Shown: positions 47,398 through 56,355 of the stretch, one piece after another
Layout: every line of letters begins with the position of its first letter
Position numbering within the stretch: position 1 is the first letter of the stretch
From: Roseiarcus sp963741845
Lineage (GTDB): Bacteria > Pseudomonadota > Alphaproteobacteria > Rhizobiales > Beijerinckiaceae
Assembly (NCBI GenBank): GCA_963741845.1
Contig: CAVUJV010000023.1
Span: 62,001 to 126,000, forward strand
Length of the DNA: 64,000 nucleotides
Direction: 5' to 3'
The notes under the pieces: generated by a model
The model's input: the letters and a program-made list of their open reading frames with translations, nothing else
What the model was told of the DNA's origin: nothing
Database searches by the model: none
Made by a program: the position numbers and the translations under genes

Positions 47398-48460
47398 CTA
47401 TTCGGCCGCCGCAGCAATGCGGCCGCCGGCAAGCGCGCCAAGCGCCGACATCGCCGCCGCGTGACCCTGCGCGATCGAATCGTCGATCGTCTCCGGACCG
47501 GTCGCAGCGCCGGCGACGAACACGCCGGGCCTGTTGGTGGCGCCCATGACGCCATAGGCGTTGGCCCGCTGGATATAGCCGTGCTTTTCGAGCTCCACGC
47601 CGAACACGGCGGAGAGCGTGAGGTTGTCCACGTTGGGGTCCATGCCGATCGCATGGACGACCATATCGAACGGAATGGTGATCGGCCGCTTCACGAGCGT
47701 GTCCTCGCCCTTCACGATGAGCTGCGAGCCGTTCGAGGTCACCTCGGCGATACGCGCCTTGATGTATTTGACCTTGAATTCTTCCTGGCTGCGCCAATAG
47801 TAGCTGGTTTCGAGGAGGCCGAAGGTCCGGATGTCCATGTAGTAGATATAGACGTGACAATCGGGCAGCGCCTCCCGGATCTCCATCGCGAGATTTCGCG
47901 GAGACCGAGCAGCAGATCTTCGAGCACCACTCGCGGCCGATCTGCCGGTCGCGCGAGCCGACGCACAGGAGGATGGCGACGCGCTTCGGCTTGCGCCCGT
48001 CCGAGGGGCAATAGACCCCGCGGCCGGAGGAAAACATCTGTTCGACCTGAACGGTCGTCACCACGTCCGGAAAGAGGCCGAAGCCCCACTCCGGCTTATT
48101 GACCGAATCGAAATGCGTGAAGCCGGTGGCGAGGATCGCGGCGCTCGCTTCCAGCCTCTCGCCCGTCGAGAGTTTCGCGACGAAGGCGCCGGGGCCGCCG
48201 TCGAAACTGCTGACGACCGAGTTCGTCTTGACCGTCACGTTCGGGGCGGTTTTGACGCGCTCGACCATGGAGCCGATCGCATCTTTCGCCCATTCGCCTG
48301 ACGGCACGAGCTTGGCGTAGCCCGAAAGAATCGGCGCGCCGCCCAGTCGCTCGGCCTTCTCCACCAATGTGCAGGAGACCCCGACGCTGGAGAGCGCGTG
48401 TGCCGCCGCAAGTCCCGCGGGCCCGCCGCCGACGATAAGAACAGGTTTTGTCATATTCAT
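47398..48460 (-). CDS. shdrA: Heterodisulfide reductase-like flavoprotein sHdrA, one frameshift
   Basis: About 353 aa, the short FAD-binding HdrA of sulfur oxidisers without ferredoxin extensions. FAD motif LIVGGGPAGLAAAHALSSVG. After WCSKICCSVSA an extra A in the TTT run at 47894-47896 (plus strand) breaks the frame. Corrected it reads NLAMEIREALPDCHVYIYYM, DIRTFGLLETSYYWRSQEEF, then MVVHAIGMDPNVDNLTLS and GVFVAGAATGPETIDDSI. The ATG overlaps the hdrB1 stop (ATGA). The central flavin would split electron pairs between LbpA and the iron-sulfur subunits; that function is from family knowledge. Confidence 0.92.
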
Positions 48461-49806
48461 TGCTCTACGCGCTGGAATCCGGGTCCCGACGTGATGCGGC
48501 GGCGCGGATCATAAAGATTCTCGAGGCGACCCTGCTGGACGTCCTGCAGATAGGCCTCGAATTCGGCCTTCTTGGCCTGCCAGTCCATCCCCAGCTTGTC
48601 GAAAAGCTTTTCGGTGGAGGAGGCGTGCCAATGCGCCTGCACGATCTTGTAGGGATGAGCCCCGCAGGCGAGGGCCGCGAACTGGATGTCCGCGAGGACG
48701 GGCAGATCGACAGGCTTGTCCGCCGATTGGCCGATCCACTGACTCTTGTCGAGGGTGGTGATGCAGCCGGTGTCGTGGCCGATCACGACATCCGATTGCG
48801 CTTCTTCCTGCATCACGCGCAATTTGCGGTCGATGGCGAAGGAGCGCGTGAACTCGCGTTCCGAAATGATATGCCGGAAGCCGAATCCGCAGCAGTCGTA
48901 CCAGGTGGAATAATCGATCACCTGCGCGCCGAGCGCCTGCATGACGCCGGTCGAGACCGCGACGCGGTTGCCTTCCAGGATTTCGTCTTCGTAGATCGCG
49001 TCCTGCGGGACCATCTTGTAGACGTGGCAGGCCGGATGCACCGTGGCGCGCACATTGGAAACGTCGAGAACCCGACGCTTCGCGATTTCATGGCGCATCA
49101 CATGCACCCATTCCGAGTAGTGCACGACCTCCTCGGGCAGGAGCAGCTTGCCGTCGACCAAACGGCCGAGCTTGCCGAGGATCTTCGTCACCCGCTCGCG
49201 CAACGTCGCCGACGATATGAGATAGCCGCGGACTTCCTTGTAATTGCCGAACGAGGTGCCGCAATGGACCAGCGGATAATAATAGCCGTCCGGCTTGCCT
49301 TCCGCGCGCGCGGACACATAGGCCTGATGAAAGTTTCTCAGGAAGACCGCGGCGAGGCTCTCCAGATTGCCGATGCCGGAGCCGTGATAGTTCCAGGCGG
49401 TGCAGGAGGTCTGATCCGTCTCGTCGAGATAGGTCTTGTCGAGCTGGTTCATCATCCAGAGCAGAGAGGCCGGATAGCCCGGAATGTTGCCGCACTGGCC
49501 GCATGACTTGTGGTGCCAGAGCTGCGTCGTCGGGACGCGCTTGTCCCACCCGTAAAGCGTCTTCACGGTAATGGGCTCGTGCTCGTCGCGGATGCGATGG
49601 ACGACGATCTGGCCGTCCTTCTCCAGTTCCCACATCGCGTCGCGCACGTCCTCGACGCGATCCTTGTTGGTGAGCATCGAGCGTTTGTCGATGTGCTGCT
49701 CGACCCAGGCCGTTGCGACGCGTGCGTCGCTCGGGCTGAGGTTGGAATCGCGCCATTCGGCGCCATGACCGGTCAGACGTTCGCCGCAATTCGATGAAGT
49801 CGCCAT
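48457..49806 (-). CDS. shdrB1: Sulfur-oxidising heterodisulfide reductase-like subunit sHdrB1
   Basis: A 449-aa protein, longer than HdrB2. Cysteine clusters are HHKSCGQCGNIPGYP (near 100), HPACHVYKMVPQDAIYED, DYSTWYDCCGFGFRHIISE, and the later GHDTGCITTLDKSQWIG and ALACGAHPYKIVQ. The CCG domain binds the active-site cluster. The N-terminal extension, MWELEKDGQIVVHRIRDEHE, is typical of the sHdrB1 type. It starts 28 bp after hdrC1. Confidence 0.92.
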   Translation of the reverse strand: MATSSNCGERLTGHGAEWRDSNLSPSDARVATAWVEQHIDKRSMLTNKDRVEDVRDAMWELEKDGQIVVHRIRDEHEPITVKTLYGWDKRVPTTQLWHHKSCGQCGNIPGYPASLLWMMNQLDKTYLDETDQTSCTAWNYHGSGIGNLESLAAVFLRNFHQAYVSARAEGKPDGYYYPLVHCGTSFGNYKEVRGYLISSATLRERVTKILGKLGRLVDGKLLLPEEVVHYSEWVHVMRHEIAKRRVLDVSNVRATVHPACHVYKMVPQDAIYEDEILEGNRVAVSTGVMQALGAQVIDYSTWYDCCGFGFRHIISEREFTRSFAIDRKLRVMQEEAQSDVVIGHDTGCITTLDKSQWIGQSADKPVDLPVLADIQFAALACGAHPYKIVQAHWHASSTEKLFDKLGMDWQAKKAEFEAYLQDVQQGRLENLYDPRRRITSGPGFQRVEQ

Positions 49807-49833
49807 GGGCTCACTCCCTTTGTCGGGGGACGA

Positions 49834-50586
49834 TCAGTCCTCCGCGTCCTCTTGTTCGTCCTGCCAGTCCTCGAGGTCCTGGCGTTTCTCGTCCATGATG
49901 TCGGAAATGACGTCGAAGAGATTTTCGTCGACCGTCTCAAGCTGCTTGAGAACGCCGGTCATTTCCCAGATCGTATAAAGCTCGACCGAAGTCTTCAGGT
50001 TCACTTCCCAGGCCGTCTCGGTCGTGTTCAGGGTCGGCATCGGGATGGCCTTGCGCAGTAACTTCAGCGGCGCGTCGACCTTGCAGACATTCGGTCCCCA
50101 ATCGGCGAAACCGTCCTTGTTGATCATGTCGGGCGAGAGCTGATTTCCCGTCGAAACCAGCTTCAGCATCACGCGGCTGAATGGCCTCAGGACGGTCTTC
50201 GCAGATTCCATGCCGTGCTTGATCGCGGTCTCGCGCATGATCATGACGAGGCCGCCCGGAGAATTGCCGAACGGGCAGCGCGCCGCGCAGGTGTAACACT
50301 GTGCGCAGGACCAGATTTTCTCCTGCATGGCGTCGTAGACGCCCTCCAGGTTCTCGGTCCAGAGCAACTGCACGATCTCGCGCGGACTGAAGTCGTAATA
50401 GTGCGCGGCAGGGCAGGTCGCGGTGCAGATCCCGCAATTGAGACAGCCGTTCAGTTCATGGTCGAAGCGGAGATCCGACTGGATGTCGGCGAAGATCTGC
50501 TCCAGCTCCTCTCGCGGGACGCTGGGCGCTTCCGAGAACGGATCGCCGATCGTCGTCTGAACGCGGGTCGCATGACTATGGTCCAT
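49834..50586 (-). CDS. shdrC1: Heterodisulfide reductase-like iron-sulfur subunit sHdrC1
   Basis: A 250-aa protein with two [4Fe-4S] motifs: CLNCGICTATCPAAHYYDFS (about 48) and CAQCYTCAARCPFGNSPGG (about 96). The acidic C-terminus (DEKRQDLEDWQDEQEDAED) is unusual and may be a docking tail. The ATG at 50586 has AGGTAGG upstream; an in-frame TTG 15 bases earlier is less likely. It heads the core Hdr genes, 37 bp after dsrE. Confidence 0.92.
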   Translation of the reverse strand: MDHSHATRVQTTIGDPFSEAPSVPREELEQIFADIQSDLRFDHELNGCLNCGICTATCPAAHYYDFSPREIVQLLWTENLEGVYDAMQEKIWSCAQCYTCAARCPFGNSPGGLVMIMRETAIKHGMESAKTVLRPFSRVMLKLVSTGNQLSPDMINKDGFADWGPNVCKVDAPLKLLRKAIPMPTLNTTETAWEVNLKTSVELYTIWEMTGVLKQLETVDENLFDVISDIMDEKRQDLEDWQDEQEDAED

Positions 50587-50623
50587 GTGCCCTACCTGCA
50601 ACTGAATGGCCTCACCGGACGTC

Positions 50624-51001
50624 TCAATAGGTGAGGACGCGGCAATCGGATTCCATCACTTCCTCGATCATATACGCGCCGCCGACCACGCCCGAGCATT
50701 CGGGGATCAGGTCTTCCTTGGTCATGTCGAAGAGGTCGAGATTGGGGGAGCAGCACAGGAATTTGGCTCCTGCCTCATGCGCCTCCTTGATGAAGTCGTA
50801 GACGCTTTTCGGCGAGCCTTCCTTCACGACGAGCTTCTCAGCGACGCCCTTCTTCATCAGGCGCCCGGACGTCGCGGTGCAGATCACCTCGACTTCGTAA
50901 TCCATGGCCGCTGCGACGCTGGCCTGAAAAAACGGAGCGCCGAGCTCCTCGCCGTTACGCGTATCCGTGTTGCAGAGAACGATAAGAAGTTTCTTCGTCA
51001 T
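50624..51001 (-). CDS. dsrE3C: DsrE-family sulfurtransferase (DsrE3C type)
   Basis: A 125-aa cytoplasmic DsrE-fold protein. It begins MTKKLLIVLCNTDTRNGEEL and has KFLCCSPNLDLFDMTKEDLI. Adjacent Cys83-Cys84 fit the two-cysteine active site described for DsrE3C of Hyphomicrobium, and Cys108 follows in PECSGVVGGAY. It would accept sulfur and pass it to or from TusA toward the sHdr complex. First gene of the core sHdr transcription unit, with the inverted repeat of site B 58 bp upstream. Confidence 0.88.
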   Translation of the reverse strand: MTKKLLIVLCNTDTRNGEELGAPFFQASVAAAMDYEVEVICTATSGRLMKKGVAEKLVVKEGSPKSVYDFIKEAHEAGAKFLCCSPNLDLFDMTKEDLIPECSGVVGGAYMIEEVMESDCRVLTY

Positions 51002-51059
51002 GCGGCCTCGAACTTTCCTCCGCTCGCTTGGAGAGGCGAGCCATTCTTCGTTCTTTGTA

Positions 51060-51077
51060 TATTAGGCTTTTCTTATA
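51060..51077. promoter_or_regulatory. Putative sulfur-regulon operator, site B
   Basis: TATTAG-GCTTTT-CTTATA: one mismatch in the right arm, 6-bp spacer. It lies between the amidotransferase stop and the dsrE start, so the core sHdr operon has its own promoter rather than relying on read-through from the lipoylation genes. Confidence 0.65.
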
Positions 51078-51115
51078 AGAATGCAACAGCAAATTTCAGG
51101 CGCAGAGCGTTTTCT

Positions 51116-51811
51116 CTAGCGTTCCATCAATCCGAGGGCGCCGACGAGACCGGCCGCGATCGGCGCGAGCGACGACTCGATGTCCCGTTTCATGCCGCGC
51201 AACTGGTCCAGCGCCGCGCCCGGAGCGGGCGGCGCCTCCTCGAACTCCATGATCAGATCCTCGGCGATGGCGGCCTTGAAGCCCGGATGGGCGGCAAAGC
51301 CGAAGGCCCGCTCTCCGAGCTGAAAGATCGCCGGCCGGCCGGCTTCATCCGCCGCGAGGATGCGCGCATAGGCCGGCGGCTCGGGCCAATCGCGCATATA
51401 GACGACAAGCGGTATCCGCTCGGGCAACAGACCGCCGAGCGCGTCAGGCTCGAGGCGGCGCGCCTCGCCGACTTCGAAGGTCAGCGGCTGCGGCCGCGCG
51501 CTTCCTTCGCCGGCGATCGACAGAATTTGCGCGCCAAGGCCGATGCCGATCACGGGCAGACCCTGGAACAGGCAATAGCGCGCGAGCGCGACCTCCTCGG
51601 CGAGCGTCGGCACATCCCTGCCGCCGGCCGCGCCCCAGGGGCCGCCGCCGAGCAGCACCAGCCCGTCGCGGATCTCCGAGACGCGCGGAACGCTCGCGCC
51701 CTCGGTGAACGGCCGCACATAGCGAAAGCCAATGTTGCGGCCCTCGAAGTGATCTTCGAGGAGGCCAAGATAATCGGAGGACGTATGCTGGATGACCGTC
51801 AGCTGCTTCAT
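51116..51811 (-). CDS. Class I glutamine amidotransferase-like protein, catalytic Cys replaced
   Basis: A 231-aa protein in a lipoylation gene set. The fold is that of a GMP-synthase-type amidotransferase: GLVLLGGGPWGAAG, PVIGIGLGAQILSIAGEGSA and the histidine region AFGFAAHPGFKAAIAEDLIM. The nucleophile elbow, normally GICLGAQ, is GIGLGAQ, so the catalytic cysteine is glycine and glutaminase activity is unlikely. Such proteins accompany sHdr lipoylation genes. It may be a structural partner or bind another amide. Overlaps the lipoate ligase stop (ATGA). Confidence 0.85.
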   Translation of the reverse strand: MKQLTVIQHTSSDYLGLLEDHFEGRNIGFRYVRPFTEGASVPRVSEIRDGLVLLGGGPWGAAGGRDVPTLAEEVALARYCLFQGLPVIGIGLGAQILSIAGEGSARPQPLTFEVGEARRLEPDALGGLLPERIPLVVYMRDWPEPPAYARILAADEAGRPAIFQLGERAFGFAAHPGFKAAIAEDLIMEFEEAPPAPGAALDQLRGMKRDIESSLAPIAAGLVGALGLMER

Positions 51812-52908
51812 GGCGCAGCGATCGGGACGCTTGCGTTGCGCACGTCTCGCTCGGCTGCGAGCCCGACGGCTTCCGCAAAGTCCTCGGGACGCGCGGAGAG
51901 CAGGCCAATGTGCTGCCGCGCGAAGAAAGCCATCACCGTCTCTTTCGCGCGCGCGCGCTCGACGCCGCGCAGGCTCGCCTCCAGGTCGAATATGACGCGC
52001 GGCGGCGTGATGAAGAAGTCGCCGGTGACGAGCGCCTCGCGAATCCGCGTCTGTCCCGGGCCTTCAAATCGCAGGTAGACGACGATCTGGCCTCCGGGGC
52101 TCTGTACGGCCGCGCTGACGACCTCGGCCTCGGCCGCCGGCGCGTCGATCTCCCGCAGGAATTCTTCTGTCCCGATCTCTTCGTCGAAGAACTGTTGAGC
52201 GAGCGCCTCTTCGCGCGGGTCGATCGAACCGCGCGACGGCGCGATATTCAACCGCTCGGCGAACCCGGCCAGCAGGGCGTTCTTCACCTCGTCCGGCGAC
52301 CGCGCCGCCTCCGGCGCCAGTTCCTGCAAGGTGACGACGCGGCGTTCCGCCGTATCAAGACCGCGCTTGGCGAGCTTCGCCGCCGGCACGTTGAGCGCGG
52401 CGAGCATGCGCGACGCGTCCATCTCGACGAGCAAAGTGCCCTGATAGAAAAGCGTGTCGCCGTCGAAGAAACCGCCCGTGCCGCTGATCTTGCGGCCGTC
52501 AACTTCGATGTCGTTGCGCGGCCGGTAATTCGCGGCGACGCCGAGGCGGCGAAGGCCGGCCGCGGCCGCCTCGCAGATCGCGCGAGCGAGATCGCCGAGA
52601 CTGGCAAGACCCAGAGTCTCGCGATGGAAGACGAGTTCGAAGCCGAACTGCCCCTCGTCCATGTAAAGCGCGCCGCCGCCGGTGATGCGGCGCGCAAGGC
52701 CGATGCCGTGGTCGCGGCAATAATCGAGGCGGATCTCCTGCGACAGCGCCTGATGGCGTCCGACGAGCGCGGTCGGGCGGAATTGAAGGAAGCGGATCGT
52801 ATCGGGAATTTCGCCGGCTTTATGAAGGGCGATCAGCGCGGCGTCGAAAGCGATGTTGGCCCGGCCCTCGCGGACGCCGGTGTCGATGACGCGGAAGGGC
52901 CTGGTCAT
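51808..52908 (-). CDS. slpl(AB): Lipoate-protein ligase dedicated to LbpA (sLpl)
   Basis: A 366-aa protein. The BPL/LplA fold is visible in LQFRPTALVGRHQALSQEIR, ARRITGGGALYMDEGQFGFE (the RxxGGGxxxxD lipoate-binding loop) and YRPRNDIEVDGRKISGTGG (catalytic Lys). A C-terminal accessory domain (about 260-366) follows. It attaches octanoate or lipoate to LbpA. The start overlaps the lipS1 stop (ATGA at 52908-52905). Confidence 0.9.
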   Translation of the reverse strand: MTRPFRVIDTGVREGRANIAFDAALIALHKAGEIPDTIRFLQFRPTALVGRHQALSQEIRLDYCRDHGIGLARRITGGGALYMDEGQFGFELVFHRETLGLASLGDLARAICEAAAAGLRRLGVAANYRPRNDIEVDGRKISGTGGFFDGDTLFYQGTLLVEMDASRMLAALNVPAAKLAKRGLDTAERRVVTLQELAPEAARSPDEVKNALLAGFAERLNIAPSRGSIDPREEALAQQFFDEEIGTEEFLREIDAPAAEAEVVSAAVQSPGGQIVVYLRFEGPGQTRIREALVTGDFFITPPRVIFDLEASLRGVERARAKETVMAFFARQHIGLLSARPEDFAEAVGLAAERDVRNASVPIAAP

Positions 52909-54161
52909 GAGGCGCGCTCCGGCGACATTCCAAGTTGCCTGCGGATCTTGCGCAGATCCGTCTTGTTCGGCGGGAAGGGATAGCTTGCGATGTTGCTCGG
53001 CGGCGAGTCGCCATAGGGCCGATCGCAGGCCGAAATGTCCTCGGCAAACTTGCCGGGGCAGCCGGACGTGCGGAACGCCACGCCCCCGGAGACGATGTCG
53101 TCGAGCTCGCCCTTCGGCAGACCGAAGTCGGCGACGCGACCCTCTTCGTCGAAGCGCATGTGATCGACGCGCACGCCGCGATAGTCGATGAGATAGCGCG
53201 CAAGCTGCACGCGGCGCCACTGGTCGCGGGGCGTCGCCGGCAGATGGTCCATCAACGAGCCGCGCTCCGGAAAGAAGCAGAACATGTGACTGTGACCGCC
53301 AAGATCGACAAGCCGCTGAACGAGCGACAGGGCGTCATATTCCGTCTCGCCCATGCCGACGATGATATGCGCGCCGAATTTCTGCGGGCCGAAGATGTCG
53401 CGCGCATCGTTGAGGATTTCCCAATATTTGTCCCAGCTATGCGGCGACTGGACGCCCTTGCCGCGCGTGCGGTCGAAGATGAACGGCGTCGCCGCGTCGA
53501 GCGCCACGGTGAAGATGTCGGCCCCGAGATCGCGCAGCTTCTGAACGTCGGCGCGCTCCATCGTCGTCGGGTTGGACAGGATCGACACGGGCACGCGACT
53601 CGGATCGATGCGCTTCGTCCAGGCGCTGAGGACGCTCACCGTGTCCGCGTCGGAGCGCGGATGCGTGATCATCGAAATGCACATGCGATGGAACGGCGTC
53701 TTGTCGCCGTCGCGGGCGACGATGTCGATGGCCTGCGCCAGCGGCACGGCCGGCCAGTCGACCCTTATGAAGTTTCGATCCGCATAGTCGCGGTCGGCCT
53801 CGCGATGGCGCGCCAGGCCGCAATAGGCGCAATTGGCGCGGCATCCTTCGGGGTAGGTCAGCAGGAGGTTGAGGCAGCGCGTGCAGCCGCAGCGATGCAT
53901 CTTGCCGGGCATGACGCCGAGCGTGATCGCGGCCGCGGTCGACATCTGCACATACTCGGGCGAGCGCATATGCGGCGCCTGATAGTTGTTGTTGGGCAGG
54001 TAGACGCCCTCGGCCGGCAAATTCGCCGCGCGGGCGCGGCCGCCGTTGCGCATCGCCGCCGGCGTGACGCCGGGCAGGCGAGGGGCCATCTCGTCAAGAG
54101 CGTTGATTGCGCCCGGCGCTCCGTCTCGCGGCAGGCGCTGCTCCGGCTTCAAGCACGTCAT
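52905..54161 (-). CDS. lipS1: Radical SAM lipoyl synthase subunit LipS1
   Basis: A 418-aa protein. The radical SAM motif is CRANCAYCGLARH (CX3CX2C), and an upstream MHRCGCTRCLNLL gives an auxiliary cluster site. MRSPEYVQMSTAAAITLGVM and FGAHIIVGMGETEYDALSL are family blocks. LipS1 and LipS2 together insert the two sulfurs into octanoyl-LbpA, replacing LipA. Lies 19 bp after lipT and overlaps slpl. Confidence 0.92.
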   Translation of the reverse strand: MTCLKPEQRLPRDGAPGAINALDEMAPRLPGVTPAAMRNGGRARAANLPAEGVYLPNNNYQAPHMRSPEYVQMSTAAAITLGVMPGKMHRCGCTRCLNLLLTYPEGCRANCAYCGLARHREADRDYADRNFIRVDWPAVPLAQAIDIVARDGDKTPFHRMCISMITHPRSDADTVSVLSAWTKRIDPSRVPVSILSNPTTMERADVQKLRDLGADIFTVALDAATPFIFDRTRGKGVQSPHSWDKYWEILNDARDIFGPQKFGAHIIVGMGETEYDALSLVQRLVDLGGHSHMFCFFPERGSLMDHLPATPRDQWRRVQLARYLIDYRGVRVDHMRFDEEGRVADFGLPKGELDDIVSGGVAFRTSGCPGKFAEDISACDRPYGDSPPSNIASYPFPPNKTDLRKIRRQLGMSPERAS

Positions 54162-54179
54162 TTCTTTTGGCTCCCTCGC

Positions 54180-55253
54180 CTAAGCGGCCCAGTATTCGGG
54201 AAAGGCAATCCAGCTCTGGCGCAATTCCGCGGGCGTCGGCGCGCCGTCGCGATGGAATGCGCGCATCATCGCCTCGCGTCTTCGCTGCGCGCGGCGCAGC
54301 GACGACCCGAAGCGCTCCTCGATTTCGTCGGCGTAATCCTCAAGCGCCCCGGCGCGGCCGAGCGCGAAAGCCGCCGCGGCCTCGCCGGCCAGGCTCCCGG
54401 AGACGACGGCCGCCGGTATGCCCGCGCCGGTGATCGGATTGACAAGCCCGGCCGCGTCGCCGGCGAGCGCGACGCCGACCGCGTCCAGCCTGCCGATCGG
54501 ATTCAGCGCGCCGCCGACCGGAATCGCTCCGCCTGTCCAGCCGAGAATGTCCGGTCCGATGCGATCTTCCGCGATGAGCCGCAGACGCAGGGCCGCGAGC
54601 AGCGGCTTCAATTGCGCCCGCGCGTCCGCTTCGAGGCCGATGCCGACATTGGCGACGTCGCCCTTGGGAAACATCCAGGCGTAGCCGCCCCGGATATCGC
54701 GGCTGAGATAGATGTCCGTCGATCCGCTCGGCGCGCGCAGCGGCGCGACGAACTGGCGCGTCTCGAGAATGTCCCGATTGACGGAGCCGATCGCCGCGCC
54801 GATCCGCGAACGCGGGCCATCGGCGCCGACGATCGCCCGGGACCGGATGCGCGTCCCGTCGCTCAAGATGGCGACGCCCCCTTCGCCGAGGCTCGCGAGC
54901 GACGTCGCGAACCGCAGCTCGGCGCCGGCTCCGGCGGCCTCTTCGCAGAGCGCCCGGTCGAACTCCGCCCGGTCGATCATGGCGCCGCGAAAATCGTCGG
55001 CGCTGTGAGGGGTCTCGCTCTCGACATAAGTGTGCATCGCGGCGATCGCCTGACGGAAGCTCAGCTTCATCGCCGGCGTCTCGGCGCCGAGCGGCATGGG
55101 CGCGAATTCCGCGCATTGCGTCGGCGTTCCGGCTTCCTTGCGGCGATCGACAGCGATCGTGCGCGCTCCGCCGCGCGCGGCGGCGGCCGCGGCGCTGGCG
55201 CCGGCGGGCCCGAGGCCGACGACGAGCACGTCGCATTCCGTGGGCGCGCTCAC
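54180..55253 (-). CDS. lipT: Geranylgeranyl-reductase-like flavoprotein LipT
   Basis: A 357-aa FAD-dependent oxidoreductase. FAD motif VLVVGLGPAGASAAAAAARG, then AMIDRAEFDRALCEEAAGAG and the C-terminal FAD block VALAGDAAGLVNPITGAGIP. GTG start at 55253 overlaps the lipS2 stop (GTGA). In LbpA assembly LipT is thought to supply electrons for lipoyl formation. The gene order lipS2-lipT-lipS1-slpl is maintained here. Confidence 0.9.
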   Translation of the reverse strand: MSAPTECDVLVVGLGPAGASAAAAAARGGARTIAVDRRKEAGTPTQCAEFAPMPLGAETPAMKLSFRQAIAAMHTYVESETPHSADDFRGAMIDRAEFDRALCEEAAGAGAELRFATSLASLGEGGVAILSDGTRIRSRAIVGADGPRSRIGAAIGSVNRDILETRQFVAPLRAPSGSTDIYLSRDIRGGYAWMFPKGDVANVGIGLEADARAQLKPLLAALRLRLIAEDRIGPDILGWTGGAIPVGGALNPIGRLDAVGVALAGDAAGLVNPITGAGIPAAVVSGSLAGEAAAAFALGRAGALEDYADEIEERFGSSLRRAQRRREAMMRAFHRDGAPTPAELRQSWIAFPEYWAA

Positions 55254-56295
55254 GCGGCGCAACTCCTGACGCCGGAAAGCGCATCGCCAACCTTGATCGA
55301 GCAGCAGGCATGCTGTTGCTCGAAGGGACGCCCGAGCGCTTCGGCGAGCGCGACGGCGCCGTCGGCGGGGAACGCGACGCCGTCGAGCCCCGCCATCACG
55401 GCGTAAGCATCGACCATGCGCTTGTGCATGCCCGGCGGCCGGGCGCAGCCCAGTTGCACGGGCCGGCCGCCCATCCGCTCGCGGGCGGCGAGGAAGATAT
55501 GGCCGACCTCGTCGGCCGAGGGCGTGCGGAACGTCCCCGGACGGGCGTAAATCGGCATCACGATGACGAGCACGAGCGAGTGAACCTTGTGGCGCCCGAC
55601 AATCTCCAGCGCGCGCGCCTCGCCCAGAATCGAGCCGTAGTGCAGGCCAATCACGATGTGAGGAACGACCTCCATCCGCGTCGCTGAGAGCGCTGCGAGC
55701 GCGCGCTCGAAATCCTCGACGGGACGGTCGAGATGATAGACGTCGCGGATCGTTTCGTCGCGCGCCGATGACGTCCATCATCGCGGTGTCGACGCCGGCG
55801 AACTCCATCGCCCTGGCGCGGGGCTCGTCGGTCAGCGCGGAATGGATCGCGATCTTGAGATGGGGAAAGTCGCGCTTCAGTTTCTCGATCGTCGGGTAGT
55901 AGCGCTCGTACTTGATTTCGTTGCGGCGGTTCGAGCCGCCCGACAGCAGGAATCCCTGCAAATTCTGCAGCAGCACGAGATCGCGCACCTTGCGATCGAG
56001 CATGTCGGGATCCGTCGCCGGGATCATCGGCTCCAGAATCTTCGCGCGGCAGTGGTCGCAATCGAGCGCGCAAGCCCCCGCGGTCACGGAAAAGGCGGGA
56101 AAGCTGTTCTTCCCGCAGCCGGAGAGTTCGCCGCTCTCATATTCCTTGAAAGTTGGCGTTGAAAACCGGATCGGACCGAGAGGCCGGACGCGAACTCGCG
56201 GCCTCGCAGGCCGCGACGAGGGAAGCGTCGAACTCCGCTCCGTCATAGGCCTCGACGCCAGCCAGCGCTTGCATCCAATCGCCACTCAAGGTCAA
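55250..56295 (-). CDS. lipS2: Radical SAM lipoyl synthase subunit LipS2, two frameshifts
   Basis: About 348 aa after correction. The TTG at 56295 with GAGGA six bases upstream starts LTLSGDWMQALAGVEAYDGA. An extra base between about 56175 and 56215 then leads to PIRFSTPTFKEYESGELSGC and the radical SAM site CALDCDHCRAKIL. A second extra base near 55761-55765 follows DVIGA; the rest reads DETIRDVYHLDRPVEDFERA, GLHYGSILGEARALEI and ends KVGDALSGVRSCAA. Length 1046 bp fits exactly two extra bases. Operator site C lies directly upstream. Confidence 0.87.
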
Positions 56296-56309
56296 CGCGT
56301 GTCCTCGTA

Positions 56310-56327
56310 TATTAGTTTTGTCTAACG
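56310..56327. promoter_or_regulatory. Putative sulfur-regulon operator, site C
   Basis: TATTAG-TTTTGT-CTAACG: core TTAG/CTAA perfect, two outer mismatches, 6-bp spacer. It ends 15 bp before the lipS2 TTG, so binding would block initiation. It separates the acuC gene from the lipoylation operon. Confidence 0.65.
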
Positions 56328-56355
56328 TATAGCGCAGCGCCGCGGCCGCCGCAAT

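Noticed and set aside
46520..48460. Apparent HdrA-Hyp fusion of 646 residues
   Set aside because: Produced by the extra A at 47894-47896; corrected HdrA stops at 47398 and Hyp starts at 47386.
52935..55406. 823-codon plus-strand frame
   Set aside because: Antisense to lipS1, lipT and lipS2; long only because of high GC.
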